Below the pieces are notes generated by a model. That model did not search any database, was not told the DNA's origin, and saw nothing but the letters and a program-made list of their open reading frames with translations. Shown piece by piece: positions 7,898 through 16,611 of a DNA stretch of 64,000 bases (position 1 is its first letter; each line of letters opens with the position of its first letter). Made by a program: the position numbers and the translations under genes. The stretch is from Desulfobulbaceae bacterium BRH_c16a (GTDB lineage: Bacteria; Desulfobacterota; Desulfobulbia; Desulfobulbales; Desulfocapsaceae). The stretch lies in the NCBI GenBank assembly GCA_000961725.1, contig LADS01000062.1, positions 1 through 64,000 on the forward strand, given 5' to 3'.

Positions 7898-8656
7898 TTA
7901 AGGCAGGGCCAACAGAGATTTGATCAGGATGAAGCCGCCAATGAGTATGCACACAATCGCAACGATAACGCGCAAATGTCTGGCGCCTGAGCCGTGGGCG
8001 ATATGAGCACCAATGGCCACACCAACCAGTTCGACGATCGTCACCCAGGCCCCTGTGACAAAGTCGATGCCCCCGAACTCGATGTTACCGATGGTTCCGG
8101 AGACTGCAGCTACAATCTGAATGACCTGGCTGGTGGCAATGGCGGTTAGGGGCGAGAATCCAAGAATGACCATTATGGGCACGGAGAGAACCGGCCCGCC
8201 GACCCCCGTCAGGCCCGAGCCAAAGCCCACGGCAGCGCCGATGGAAAACAGAACCAGTCGCTTGCTTGCGAAGCTGCTGTTTGCCGCCATGATTCCTTTG
8301 CCTTTATACGGCCGGTAAGTGTAGATGCCTGCAAAGATAATGATGCAGGCCAAAGCTATGTTCAGGTAAACCGCATTCATGCCCGAGTTGACCATGGCTC
8401 CAAGGTACCCGAAGAACATCGCACCCAGACAGACGGGAATTGTGATGTTCCAGTCTATGCTGCCCTTGCGTTGATAGAGCCAGGTACCAATTATACCGGT
8501 AAAAATGAAGGTGAATAAGGCAGTGGCCATGGACACGTGCGTGGACAAGCCGGAAAAAGCAGCGAGTGCCGGAATGAGTAAAATACCACCCACCCCTACA
8601 CAGCCGATGAGCGTGCCGACGAGGAGAGCGACGAGAGCAAGGATTAAAATGGACAT
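7898..8656 (-). CDS. TauE/SafE-family anion (sulfite/sulfonate) permease
   Basis: The product is 252 residues with seven or eight hydrophobic helices in two halves. Each half contains the family's glycine-rich motif: 'GTLIGCVGVGGILLIPAL' and 'GFGSGLTGVGGPVLSVPIM'. TauE/SafE proteins are inner-membrane permeases linked to export of sulfite, sulfoacetate or related anions, though many members move other anions. It is encoded 68 bp downstream of a DASS transporter and a sulfotransferase, which supports a sulfur-related anion, but this is context only. A 27-bp hairpin lies between this gene and the preceding one. Confidence 0.88.
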   Translation of the reverse strand: MSILILALVALLVGTLIGCVGVGGILLIPALAAFSGLSTHVSMATALFTFIFTGIIGTWLYQRKGSIDWNITIPVCLGAMFFGYLGAMVNSGMNAVYLNIALACIIIFAGIYTYRPYKGKGIMAANSSFASKRLVLFSIGAAVGFGSGLTGVGGPVLSVPIMVILGFSPLTAIATSQVIQIVAAVSGTIGNIEFGGIDFVTGAWVTIVELVGVAIGAHIAHGSGARHLRVIVAIVCILIGGFILIKSLLALP

Positions 8657-8677
8657 GCGAAAATCTCACTAGTAATT

Positions 8678-8704
8678 ATTGGCAGGCGCGGCGCGCCTGC
8701 CAAT
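8678..8704. repeat. Intercistronic 12-bp perfect hairpin
   Basis: Two perfect 12-bp arms (ATTGGCAGGCGC and its complement) flank a 3-base loop, between the DASS and TauE genes. No T-run follows on the minus strand, so it is more likely an mRNA-stability or processing element, or an attenuator, than a full terminator. Confidence 0.7.
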
Positions 8705-8723
8705 AGGTTAAGGTAGGGGACGG

Positions 8724-10229
8724 TTAGAGGCCGGGGGGGAGAAGATAGAAATCGGACTTGAGCACGGCGATAAAGAAAATGAAGTAGAGCGTAGACACGA
8801 CCACTGAGATCACCCCGCCAATCATGCCGAAGACAAACATTCGCTTGAGATTCGCCCCAAAACCGGCGACGATACCCTGAGCACCGGTGGAAGATGCAAC
8901 CGCATAACTCCAGCTGATGGCAGCGCCTACGGCCCAAATGAAGGGTACCGCACCGAATTCCATCCCCTTCCAGTTTTTAAAGGTCTCGATTACTATCGGG
9001 ATCATAACACCAGCGGCGGCCGTGTCTGAGGTAACCTGTGACAAAGCATTGCCGCCGAGGCTGAAGGCTACGATGGCCGAAATGTCTCCGCCTGCGGCAA
9101 ACATACTGCCTAACCACTGACCAACAACAGAGCTGGCGCCGGTCTGATCGAGGATGCGACCCAAGGCCACGGAGGCTGGCCAGATGAAGAGGATGGCCAA
9201 TGGGAAATGCTTCTTCAGGGCATCGATAGAGACGATGTTCTCGCCGGCTGAGCGGCGGGAAGGCATGAAGAAGAGGGTAAGTGCCAAGATGAAGAACATG
9301 CGCCCCGGTTCCAGCCATTCAAAGAACGGGCCCCTGACCAAGTCGACGTACGCCGGTCTTAATAGGGCCAGGAGCACGATGAGCAGGAAACCATAGCAGG
9401 AAACCTTCTCTTCATAGCTGAAGGGACCCATATCTTCCAGCTCCTTGCGATAGAATTCACGGCCGCCCTTGAACGTCACGATCTCAGGCTTCATGAACAG
9501 GTACATGAAGACAACCATGGCCGCGATAACCAGCGCCGAAACCGGTATCATGCGCATGGACCAGTCAAGAAAAAAGATCTCATGGCCTACGTATTTTTGC
9601 AGCATGCCGAGGGTAACCACTGCCTGGCCGCCGCCCAAAGGCGTGGCCATGCCGCCCACTGATGCGCCCCAGGCGATGGCGATGAGTACATTTGAAGCGG
9701 CTTTGCTGTTCCAGCGCTTCTCAAAAGTGTCATAACCTGCATAAACTAGGGCAGCTACGGCTACAGGTGCGAAGATAGCTGCTACGGGCGTATTGCCCAT
9801 GACGAAACTGATAAATCCCGTCAGTAAAAACCAGCCGATCATCTGCTTGCGGGTATCGTTACCGAAATGCAGCAGAAAGTGCAGCGACATGCGTTTGGCG
9901 AATCCCCATCGGGCCCATGCCACGGTTGCTATGCTCGCGCCCAGGATCAGGAAGAATTCTTTATGGGCGTAAGACTCCATGACCTTGACGATAGGCATGT
10001 ACTCGTGGAAGGCCACGACAATGAGCGGCACCAGGCAGGTGATCTTAATGTCAACCGCCACTGTGACCCACCAATAGACCATCCAGAGCAGGATGCCGAA
10101 ACCGATGCGGGCGGTCTGGGGACCAAGGAAAGGCATAAACTGCACAGCCAGAAAAATCGCGGGACCGAGCAGGAGATGGAGCCAGTTCCGGCCATTGCCG
10201 GATTGGCTTTCTGTTTGTTCTGCAATCAT
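8724..10229 (-). CDS. DASS/SLC13-family anion:sodium symporter
   Basis: The product is 501 residues with about 12 hydrophobic helices and the divalent-anion:sodium symporter pattern, including the paired substrate/sodium motifs near 'FVMGNTPVAAIFAPVAVAAL' and 'VTSDTAAAGVMIPI'. Members import di- and tricarboxylates or sulfate with sodium. The frame is open upstream to 10442, but the ATG at 10229 has a 'GCGGGAG' ribosome site and gives the usual family length, whereas the extension is Arg-rich and overlaps the sulfotransferase 3' end. It is the second gene of the sulfotransferase operon. The substrate cannot be decided from sequence: sulfate, a dicarboxylate or a sulfonate are all possible. 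Confidence 0.87.
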   Translation of the reverse strand: MIAEQTESQSGNGRNWLHLLLGPAIFLAVQFMPFLGPQTARIGFGILLWMVYWWVTVAVDIKITCLVPLIVVAFHEYMPIVKVMESYAHKEFFLILGASIATVAWARWGFAKRMSLHFLLHFGNDTRKQMIGWFLLTGFISFVMGNTPVAAIFAPVAVAALVYAGYDTFEKRWNSKAASNVLIAIAWGASVGGMATPLGGGQAVVTLGMLQKYVGHEIFFLDWSMRMIPVSALVIAAMVVFMYLFMKPEIVTFKGGREFYRKELEDMGPFSYEEKVSCYGFLLIVLLALLRPAYVDLVRGPFFEWLEPGRMFFILALTLFFMPSRRSAGENIVSIDALKKHFPLAILFIWPASVALGRILDQTGASSVVGQWLGSMFAAGGDISAIVAFSLGGNALSQVTSDTAAAGVMIPIVIETFKNWKGMEFGAVPFIWAVGAAISWSYAVASSTGAQGIVAGFGANLKRMFVFGMIGGVISVVVSTLYFIFFIAVLKSDFYLLPPGL

Positions 10230-10258
10230 GAAATATTCTCCCGCAGCTTCGTTTGGGT

Positions 10259-10292
10259 CCAGGAGGCTGGCGCTGCGTCTCCGGCCTCCTGG
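10259..10292. repeat. Intercistronic hairpin between sulfotransferase and DASS genes
   Basis: CCAGGAGGCTGG and CCGGCCTCCTGG form a 12-bp stem (one G-T pair) around a 10-base loop. It lies between the sulfotransferase stop and the DASS ribosome site, with no U-tract. It is the second strong intercistronic hairpin in this operon, which suggests differential mRNA stability. Confidence 0.65.
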
Positions 10293-10300
10293 TGGGGGGA

Positions 10301-11458
10301 CTATAGTGCGAGCTTGCCGTTGTAATCGCGTTTGATGCTGAAATGGGTTTTCCATTTGCGCCAGGCGCGTTGACCCATGACAAGTTCTTCTTCGGGCGTG
10401 CCGAGAGGGTACACATTTAAAGGTGCATCGAGGTCTGTCCATAAACCTCGCCTTTTTCGTTCCTCACGCTGGTCCACGAGCCAATCGTTGTAGCTTTCGT
10501 AGACGATATGTCCTTCAAAGCCGTCCAGTGTGGCGGCGCGAATGCGGCCGTCCCATTCCTCAAATTTCTCTCTCATTTCAGCCGACGGCATTTCCGGTTC
10601 AACGTCGAGGTCGTAACCGGCCTCGAGCATTTCGCTGCCGGCAACAGCCGCGAAAATCCGCTGATCACGAAGGCTGAGCAGGTCTTTATAGATGCCGATG
10701 TATTTGTCGCTTACCGGGCTGCCGAGGGGTTTATGGTCTCGGGTTTTACCTCTGGCTACAGCAATGTCGCTCGTATGGAACTCCATCATCTGTTGGCTGT
10801 AATCCTCGCCTAAAAAAGCGCAGGTATCTCGCAGGATCTTTTCCGGTTCGCGAACCAGTTCCTCGTAGCGAATGTCGAACCATTGGTCCGCAGCGAGCTT
10901 TTCGCGCCATGGCTTGACGGCGTTCATGCACATTTTCCAGACCTTGGCTGCGCTGTAAATGTTTGTTGGGCCGAAAGAGGACTCGAGATAATCGGCCGAA
11001 GCATCGCGGCCGTCTCGAGTGATGTGAATAAACTGGGCATTGGGAAAATCCTTAAGAATTGAACCAACGAAAAACAAGTTGTAGGGTGTTTTTTCACCCC
11101 AGCGTGGTTTGTCGCCTGTTTCTTTGGCGTAGCGCTCGAACATAGCGCAGTATATGCCGGCGAAGCTCTGTTCGTGGGCACTGGCAACGATTTCGTCGAC
11201 TATGGTTCTGGGGTTGACCGACATGCCCCAATAGGGTGTCTTGAGGCCATGGACCATCTCTGTGGCCAAAGTATACAGATTTTCTTTTTTAGACAGGTCG
11301 CCGTATGTATGTAAGTACGGACGAAATCTTGAATAATACCAAACAACCTCGGGCACCGCGATACGTGGATGATTGCCGAGCATCGCCATGACAAGTGTCG
11401 TTCCCGATCTTTCGGGGCCTATCATGATAATGGGTCTCTCTTTAAGCGATATAGCCAT
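10301..11458 (-). CDS. PAPS-type sulfotransferase family protein
   Basis: The product is 385 residues with the sulfotransferase fold: the 5'-phosphosulfate-binding loop 'IGPERSGTTLVMAML' near residue 13 and the 3'-phosphate-binding segment 'FIHITRDGRDASADYLES' near 145. These enzymes transfer sulfate from 3'-phosphoadenylyl sulfate to a hydroxyl or amino group. The ATG follows 'AAGGAGACG', a strong ribosome site, and about 70 bp upstream lies a consensus sigma-54 promoter. As first gene of an operon with two anion transporters it probably makes or handles a sulfated small molecule; the acceptor is unknown. The C-terminal 100 residues are charged and not typical of the shortest family members. 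Confidence 0.88.
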   Translation of the reverse strand: MAISLKERPIIMIGPERSGTTLVMAMLGNHPRIAVPEVVWYYSRFRPYLHTYGDLSKKENLYTLATEMVHGLKTPYWGMSVNPRTIVDEIVASAHEQSFAGIYCAMFERYAKETGDKPRWGEKTPYNLFFVGSILKDFPNAQFIHITRDGRDASADYLESSFGPTNIYSAAKVWKMCMNAVKPWREKLAADQWFDIRYEELVREPEKILRDTCAFLGEDYSQQMMEFHTSDIAVARGKTRDHKPLGSPVSDKYIGIYKDLLSLRDQRIFAAVAGSEMLEAGYDLDVEPEMPSAEMREKFEEWDGRIRAATLDGFEGHIVYESYNDWLVDQREERKRRGLWTDLDAPLNVYPLGTPEEELVMGQRAWRKWKTHFSIKRDYNGKLAL

Positions 11459-11529
11459 TTCGTCTCCTTATCTTTGCTGTTGTTCATGGTTTTTCATAAA
11501 TTCTCGATTATTCGAGCTCGGCAAAGATG

Positions 11530-11545
11530 AGCAATTTGTGTGCCA
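11530..11545 (-). promoter_or_regulatory. Sigma-54 (-24/-12) promoter of sulfotransferase operon
   Basis: On the minus strand the sequence is TGGCAC-ACAAA-TTGCT, matching the sigma-54 consensus TGGCAC-N5-TTGC(A/T) at every defined base with exact spacing. It sits about 70 bp upstream of the sulfotransferase ATG and points at it. The same operon ends with a sigma-54 activator gene, so promoter and likely activator are linked. I saw no clear upstream activator-binding dyad. Confidence 0.85.
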
Positions 11546-11768
11546 GTTCGGGTATCGATTTATCTAACTGAAATAAAAGAATATTTGAAATGAGTTGTGA
11601 AATTGCTTCATGGAATACTATCATTTTTGGTGTTATGTCTTTTAGTTTTGGTGCGGTGGGTGGGTGCTTTCGAATCAGTTTTCTGCCGGACAATAGATGG
11701 GAGAGTAAGCGGATGAGAAGAAGTCGCTAAATGAGTGTGGCTTGTAGTCGCATTGAAATTCTAAAAGA

Positions 11769-14700
11769 TTACATTCTTTTCCGCAGTTCCAGCCCCCGGT
11801 GCGAGGCAGTAAAGCCGAAATCCTTCAGGTCCTGGAGATATTCCGTGCGGATAGAGGGTGCACCATTCACCTTTTCAACAGCGATCATTTTCAGCGGGTT
11901 GAATTCCCGGGTCAGCAGCACCCGGCAGACCTCCAGGTATCGGCCAAGCAGGGGATGGCCGGGGGGCACGAAAATATCCAGTTCCCGGCCGTTTTTCCTG
12001 ATGATGACAGGCAGTCGCGGACCGTGATAGACCAGATAGGTCGAGGGAATCCTCGGCGGCAGACCGGCACGAAGCGACTCCGGACCGATGCCGCAGAGGG
12101 AGGCGGGGTCGCAGGCGTTCAGCCAGAAAATGACCTCCTGGTCCAGCTCCTTGTGCAGCATCCGGTAGGCCTCGGGGGAGATGAACTGCGGGCCGTCGAT
12201 CCCTTCGAAAAAGTATCCGGCGACGATCTCGCCGGAAAGTTCCATCAGCCGTACCGTCTTGTAGATGTTTCGCCACTGCAGCTCGGGTTGTTCTTTTGCG
12301 AGCAGGTCGCGAAAGATGATGCCGTAACGGCTGAGGAGCTGGCGCACCCGGTCTTTCATCGTTTCCTGCCGGCTCAGGCTGTCCGCTGGCCTTTCTTTAT
12401 CCGACGTTGGCAGAAGAAAGAACGGCCCGGACAGGGGGCGGGACGATTCCCATCGAGAAAAGGCATGGCGCCGGGAATGCCTGCCGATCTCTTCGCCCAC
12501 CCGCTGCGGTTTGAAATTGTTATCGATCCCCTTTCTCAAGACGGCATAGGAGTCGTTGCCGATATATCCCTGCCAGACGAGGGACCAGAGTTTTTCCGAA
12601 AGTGTGGCGCTGTCGATGCGGGAGTGGCCAAGGATATCGAAAAAGCTGTATCTGCCTTTTGGGTCGGGGAAAAGTATTGCGAGCTGTTCGTTTACATCCG
12701 GTGCTGTTTCCTTATTTCCGGCGAACAGTTCAAGGTCTTCGGCAAAGGCAAAGGTGATCTTTTTTTCGCCGCAGCCGTACCAGAGAAGGCCGGTCGCTTG
12801 CAGCAGGCTGTCGAGATGACTGGAGTAATAGGGATCAAGGCGGGCCGGCAGGATGTATTCCTCCCAGGCGGCGCAGGGGGCGGGGCAGCCGAAGAGGGTG
12901 TCGAGGCTGCGCTGCAGCGCCTGGTTCGTATTCGTCCGGTAGGTCAAACCCTGATGGAGAGCAAGAAAGAGCGGCAGCTGAGCGTTGTCGAGCGGCTCGA
13001 ACTGCGCCTGGCGGGCGCGGCGCAGCATGCGCAGAAGAATTTCGAGGTTGCCGGTATCGCAGACCGCAAGCTCGTTGCTTTCAGAGGTGAAAGTATCGAC
13101 CACAACCTGTTGACTTTCGGCAAGCTCGATAAGAGCGGCATCGAGTTGAGCTTCGGTGAGCCCCATGGTTTGACGGATACAAGTAAAAGTGACCGGGCCG
13201 CGGGTGGCCAGCCAGGCGGCAAGCAGCGTCTCCGGGCCGGCCGGGACATCATCCGGTTGCTGCATGGAAAGGGCATAGGCCCGGTCGATCAGCGGCAGAA
13301 GAGAGGCTGTGCCCGCAAGCGGGGCGACGGTTACATCCTCTCTTGCCAGGTTCAACGACTGGGCGATAAAAGGCAGTCTCTCGATGGTGCAGAAGGAGAT
13401 GGTCCCGGCACCGGGCAAGTCGACCGACACCACCCTCTCGCATATGGCCTGCAGCAGGTCCTCTTCTATAAGTCCGCTGTCCCGGACGGTGGCCTGCAGC
13501 AGCTCCTGCCACTCGCCCTCCGGCAGCAGCAATCGTTCTTCGACCGTCTCGATGAGATCCAGGGCGTGCAGCGGCGCGTAGCCGACGCAGGTGCGCTGAA
13601 TCTTGCCGAGGAAGACATCGATCAGCCCGGTTTCAAGTTTCGGGCGGAGATGGGAGGTGAAGACCAGTTCCCGGATCAGCGTGTCGGAAAGCGATGATTT
13701 TCCGCTGCCGTCCGGGGTGTCGTCTTCGTACATGTATTTGTTGGTCTGCTGCCAGATGACGCCGTCGGCAAAAGGCGTGGGCTGGTGGGTGACAACCTCG
13801 CTCACGGCAATGTGCCCGGCCTCCAGTTCGTCGAGCAGCATTTTCAGGTTCGCCAGGTCGAAATGATCGTGGAAGCATTCCCGCCAGGTTTCGAGGAGAA
13901 TGGGGAAATCCTCGTAGCGCTGCACCGCCTCCAGCAGCTTTTTCGAGCGCAGCCGGTTGAGCCAGAGCGGCATCCGCCTCTTTGTCGAGCTTTTCGGCAG
14001 GAGCAGGGCTCGGCCGCAGTTCTCGCGAAAATGGGCGCCGAAGTAGCCGGATTCCTCAAGCTTTTTGCGGAGAAGCTGTTCGACGTTAACCGAGCTGACC
14101 AGGGTCAGCAGGTCACTCTCGCCAAAATCATGGGGCAGCATGAGGAGGATGCAGTCGTTGTCGGCAAAGACCTGCAGGGGATAACCGTGCTTTTCCTGCC
14201 AGGCTGCGGCCAGCGCCAGGGAAAACGGATAGTTGACCCGGCCGCCCCAGAGGGTGTGGATGATAACCTGCTTGCGGTCCGCGGTGTTCAGCGGATCGTC
14301 GTAATGCTCGATGAGCAGATGGTGACGGTGCGGCAGGTCGGCCCCGCTTGCCTGCCGCTGCAGCCGGAGGTAGGCCTGCAGATAGTCGGCTGCGGTTTTA
14401 TCCATGGAAAATGCGGTCATCAGCCTGTCGCCAATATCGCCAATGTCGCCAAGGGCCGGATCGTCCAGCGCCTCGTTGCAGGTTTCCAGGAACAGGCCGA
14501 TTCGCTCCGACAGGTGGAAGCCGCGGTGCATGGCCTCTCCCTTCCAGAAGGGAATGATATTGTGGCTGCCCGACACCGGCACCACCAGCACGTCGTTATG
14601 GGTGATGCTCTGGATCCGCCAGATCTGGGCGCCGAGGGCGAAGGTCTCACCGAGGCGGCGCTCCCAGACAAACTCTTCGTCAAGCTCGCCGAGCCGTGCT

Positions 14701-16244
14701 TTGGTCTCCTGGTGACGCATGACGTAGGCGCCCCGGTCGGGGATGGTCCCGCCGGAGGTGTAGAGAAGATAGGCTGTTCCGTCTTTTGTTTCAATAGTGC
14801 CCGCCAGCCGGTCGAGGTGAACCCGGCTGCGCAGTTCGCGGATTTTTGAATCGGCGTAGCGGCCGGCAAGCATCGCCAGGACCGGGTCGAACTGATGTCG
14901 GGTGAGGTTGCGGTAAGGAAAGCTGGTCCGGATGGTGTCGAACAGGTCGTCAATGACCCATTTCTCGGCGACGACCATGGCAAGAATCACCTGGGCCAGA
15001 ACATCGAGCGGATTTTCGACCGGATGCACCTCCTCGATATCTTTTTCCCGCACTGCCCGGGCCAGCACCGCGGCATGGACGAAGTCCTTGCCGTGCAGGG
15101 GAAAGAGCAGGCCGTGGCTCTTGTCGCCGACCCCGTGGCCGGACCGGCCGATCCGCTGGATGGCGTGGGCGACGGAGGGCGGCGACTGGATCAGCACCAC
15201 CCGGTCGAGATCGCCGATATCGATTCCCAGCTCAAGCGAGTTGGTGGCGACAATGGCCTTCAGCTCGCCGTTTTTCAGTTTTTGCTCAACCGCCAGGCGG
15301 AGCTCCCTGGCAAGCGATCCGTGGTGGGAGTAGGCCAACTCCTCCGGTTCATCCTCGTTGATCAGCCGGGTGACTTTTTCGGCATGCCGTCGGGAATTGG
15401 TGAAGAATAATGTCGAATTGTGGCTGGTAATGATATCCTTGAAAGCCTTGATCATCGCCGGCCACCAGGTGGCATCGGTGATGTTCGCCTGTGCCTCCGG
15501 CGGCAGAGTGACGGTCACATCCAGCTCTTTTACCATAGCGGAACGGATGATATCGACCGGCCTCTTTTCGTAACCTCCGCCGGCCAGAAGGATAGAGCCG
15601 CCGACAAAATCGGCGACCGTCTGCAGGGGCCTGACCGTCGCCGACAGGGCGATTCGCTGGAACTCCCCGGCAAGGAGCACCAGCCGGTCGACGGCGGTAA
15701 TCAGATGGGTGCCCCGCTTGTCCGGCAGCACTGCATGGATCTCATCGAGGATGACCGCGGCAACACCTGTCAACAGCGCCCGGCCGCTTTTCGAGGTGAC
15801 GAGGATATTCAGGCTCTCCGGGGTGGTGATAAAGATCTCGGGCGGCTTTCGGTACATCTTCCGGCGCTCGGAAGCAGGCGTATCGCCGCTGCGGCTCTGC
15901 ACCCGGATCTCGGGGAAGGGTACGCCGGCTTTTTGGAAATACTCCTGTATTTCCCGGAGCGGCCGTTCAAGATTACGCCGCACGTCATTGTTCAGCGCCT
16001 TCATCGGTGAAACATACACTACTCTTACTGTACCGCAGGGCCAGGCACCGATTGCCAGCTGATTGATCGCCCACAGGAAAGCGGCCAGGGTTTTGCCGCT
16101 GCCGGTCGGGGCGGTGAGCAGCACATGCCGGCCTTGCCGGATCGCCCGCCAGGATAGTTCCTGGATATCGGTCGGGGTGCCGACCCGTTCGGTGAACCAG
16201 GTACGGATGAGGGGATGAAAGAAGCTGAGGGCGGAGGATGTCAT
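11769..16244 (-). CDS. lhr: Lhr-type large ATP-dependent helicase
   Basis: The product is about 1491 residues, the size of full-length Lhr proteins (Lhr-Core plus a long C-terminal extension). Visible superfamily-2 motifs: Walker A 'LTAPTGSGKT' (about 46), 'VILDEIHAV' (motif II, about 170), 'ALSATVRP' (motif III), and 'QRIGRSGHGVGD' (motif VI, about 365). After the two RecA domains come winged-helix and Lhr-specific regions. Lhr enzymes unwind DNA or RNA-DNA hybrids in repair. Start choice: TTG at 16250 or ATG at 16244; neither has a good ribosome site. It stands alone, 310 bp from the sulfotransferase operon and divergent from the kinase at 16612. Confidence 0.92.
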   Translation of the reverse strand: MTSSALSFFHPLIRTWFTERVGTPTDIQELSWRAIRQGRHVLLTAPTGSGKTLAAFLWAINQLAIGAWPCGTVRVVYVSPMKALNNDVRRNLERPLREIQEYFQKAGVPFPEIRVQSRSGDTPASERRKMYRKPPEIFITTPESLNILVTSKSGRALLTGVAAVILDEIHAVLPDKRGTHLITAVDRLVLLAGEFQRIALSATVRPLQTVADFVGGSILLAGGGYEKRPVDIIRSAMVKELDVTVTLPPEAQANITDATWWPAMIKAFKDIITSHNSTLFFTNSRRHAEKVTRLINEDEPEELAYSHHGSLARELRLAVEQKLKNGELKAIVATNSLELGIDIGDLDRVVLIQSPPSVAHAIQRIGRSGHGVGDKSHGLLFPLHGKDFVHAAVLARAVREKDIEEVHPVENPLDVLAQVILAMVVAEKWVIDDLFDTIRTSFPYRNLTRHQFDPVLAMLAGRYADSKIRELRSRVHLDRLAGTIETKDGTAYLLYTSGGTIPDRGAYVMRHQETKARLGELDEEFVWERRLGETFALGAQIWRIQSITHNDVLVVPVSGSHNIIPFWKGEAMHRGFHLSERIGLFLETCNEALDDPALGDIGDIGDRLMTAFSMDKTAADYLQAYLRLQRQASGADLPHRHHLLIEHYDDPLNTADRKQVIIHTLWGGRVNYPFSLALAAAWQEKHGYPLQVFADNDCILLMLPHDFGESDLLTLVSSVNVEQLLRKKLEESGYFGAHFRENCGRALLLPKSSTKRRMPLWLNRLRSKKLLEAVQRYEDFPILLETWRECFHDHFDLANLKMLLDELEAGHIAVSEVVTHQPTPFADGVIWQQTNKYMYEDDTPDGSGKSSLSDTLIRELVFTSHLRPKLETGLIDVFLGKIQRTCVGYAPLHALDLIETVEERLLLPEGEWQELLQATVRDSGLIEEDLLQAICERVVSVDLPGAGTISFCTIERLPFIAQSLNLAREDVTVAPLAGTASLLPLIDRAYALSMQQPDDVPAGPETLLAAWLATRGPVTFTCIRQTMGLTEAQLDAALIELAESQQVVVDTFTSESNELAVCDTGNLEILLRMLRRARQAQFEPLDNAQLPLFLALHQGLTYRTNTNQALQRSLDTLFGCPAPCAAWEEYILPARLDPYYSSHLDSLLQATGLLWYGCGEKKITFAFAEDLELFAGNKETAPDVNEQLAILFPDPKGRYSFFDILGHSRIDSATLSEKLWSLVWQGYIGNDSYAVLRKGIDNNFKPQRVGEEIGRHSRRHAFSRWESSRPLSGPFFLLPTSDKERPADSLSRQETMKDRVRQLLSRYGIIFRDLLAKEQPELQWRNIYKTVRLMELSGEIVAGYFFEGIDGPQFISPEAYRMLHKELDQEVIFWLNACDPASLCGIGPESLRAGLPPRIPSTYLVYHGPRLPVIIRKNGRELDIFVPPGHPLLGRYLEVCRVLLTREFNPLKMIAVEKVNGAPSIRTEYLQDLKDFGFTASHRGLELRKRM

Positions 16245-16334
16245 GGGCAACGGGAGCCGATTGAAAAGAAATTGGTTGCCTTTAAGCCGTTGTCAAAAAA
16301 TACCATGACCAAGGTAAATACCCGGAACGGTCTA

Positions 16335-16387
16335 AGGAGCCGTAACGAAATGGTTGAAAATGGCCTGGTTATTTCGTAACGGCTCCT
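16335..16387. repeat. 17-bp-arm inverted repeat (long hairpin)
   Basis: Arms AGGAGCCGTAACGAAAT (16335-16351) and its near-complement at 16371-16387 pair at 16 of 17 positions. In RNA the stem could extend five more G-U pairs toward a short loop. It lies in the 367-bp gap between the helicase and kinase starts, where a terminator would not be expected. Nothing else recognisable is in this gap; a 71-codon frame at 16404-16619 has no supporting signal. Confidence 0.6.
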
Positions 16388-16611
16388 AAACAGATACCAT
16401 CATTTGCCGGCATCCGCAACTGCGGCGGAAACGGCACATACGTTGGCGGACTCAACAAGCAATGACTCCTTACCGGAAAAAAGAGCGTTAGACATTTCTT
16501 TGCTCATCGACATTGTGCTACTATATTGCTTAAGACGAACGACTGATTGTTATCTTTGTAGCGGGAGTATCGAACAGTCCAAGATAGGTTTTCTCTCAAG
16601 GCCTTTGTCAT

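Noticed and set aside
11508..11693. 61-codon minus-strand frame upstream of the sulfotransferase
   Set aside because: It contains the sigma-54 promoter and has no ribosome site; better explained as a control region.
11799..13697. 632-codon open frame on the plus strand
   Set aside because: Lies wholly antisense to the Lhr helicase, whose motifs are unambiguous; Gln/Gly-rich, no family pattern, typical mirror frame of GC-rich coding DNA.
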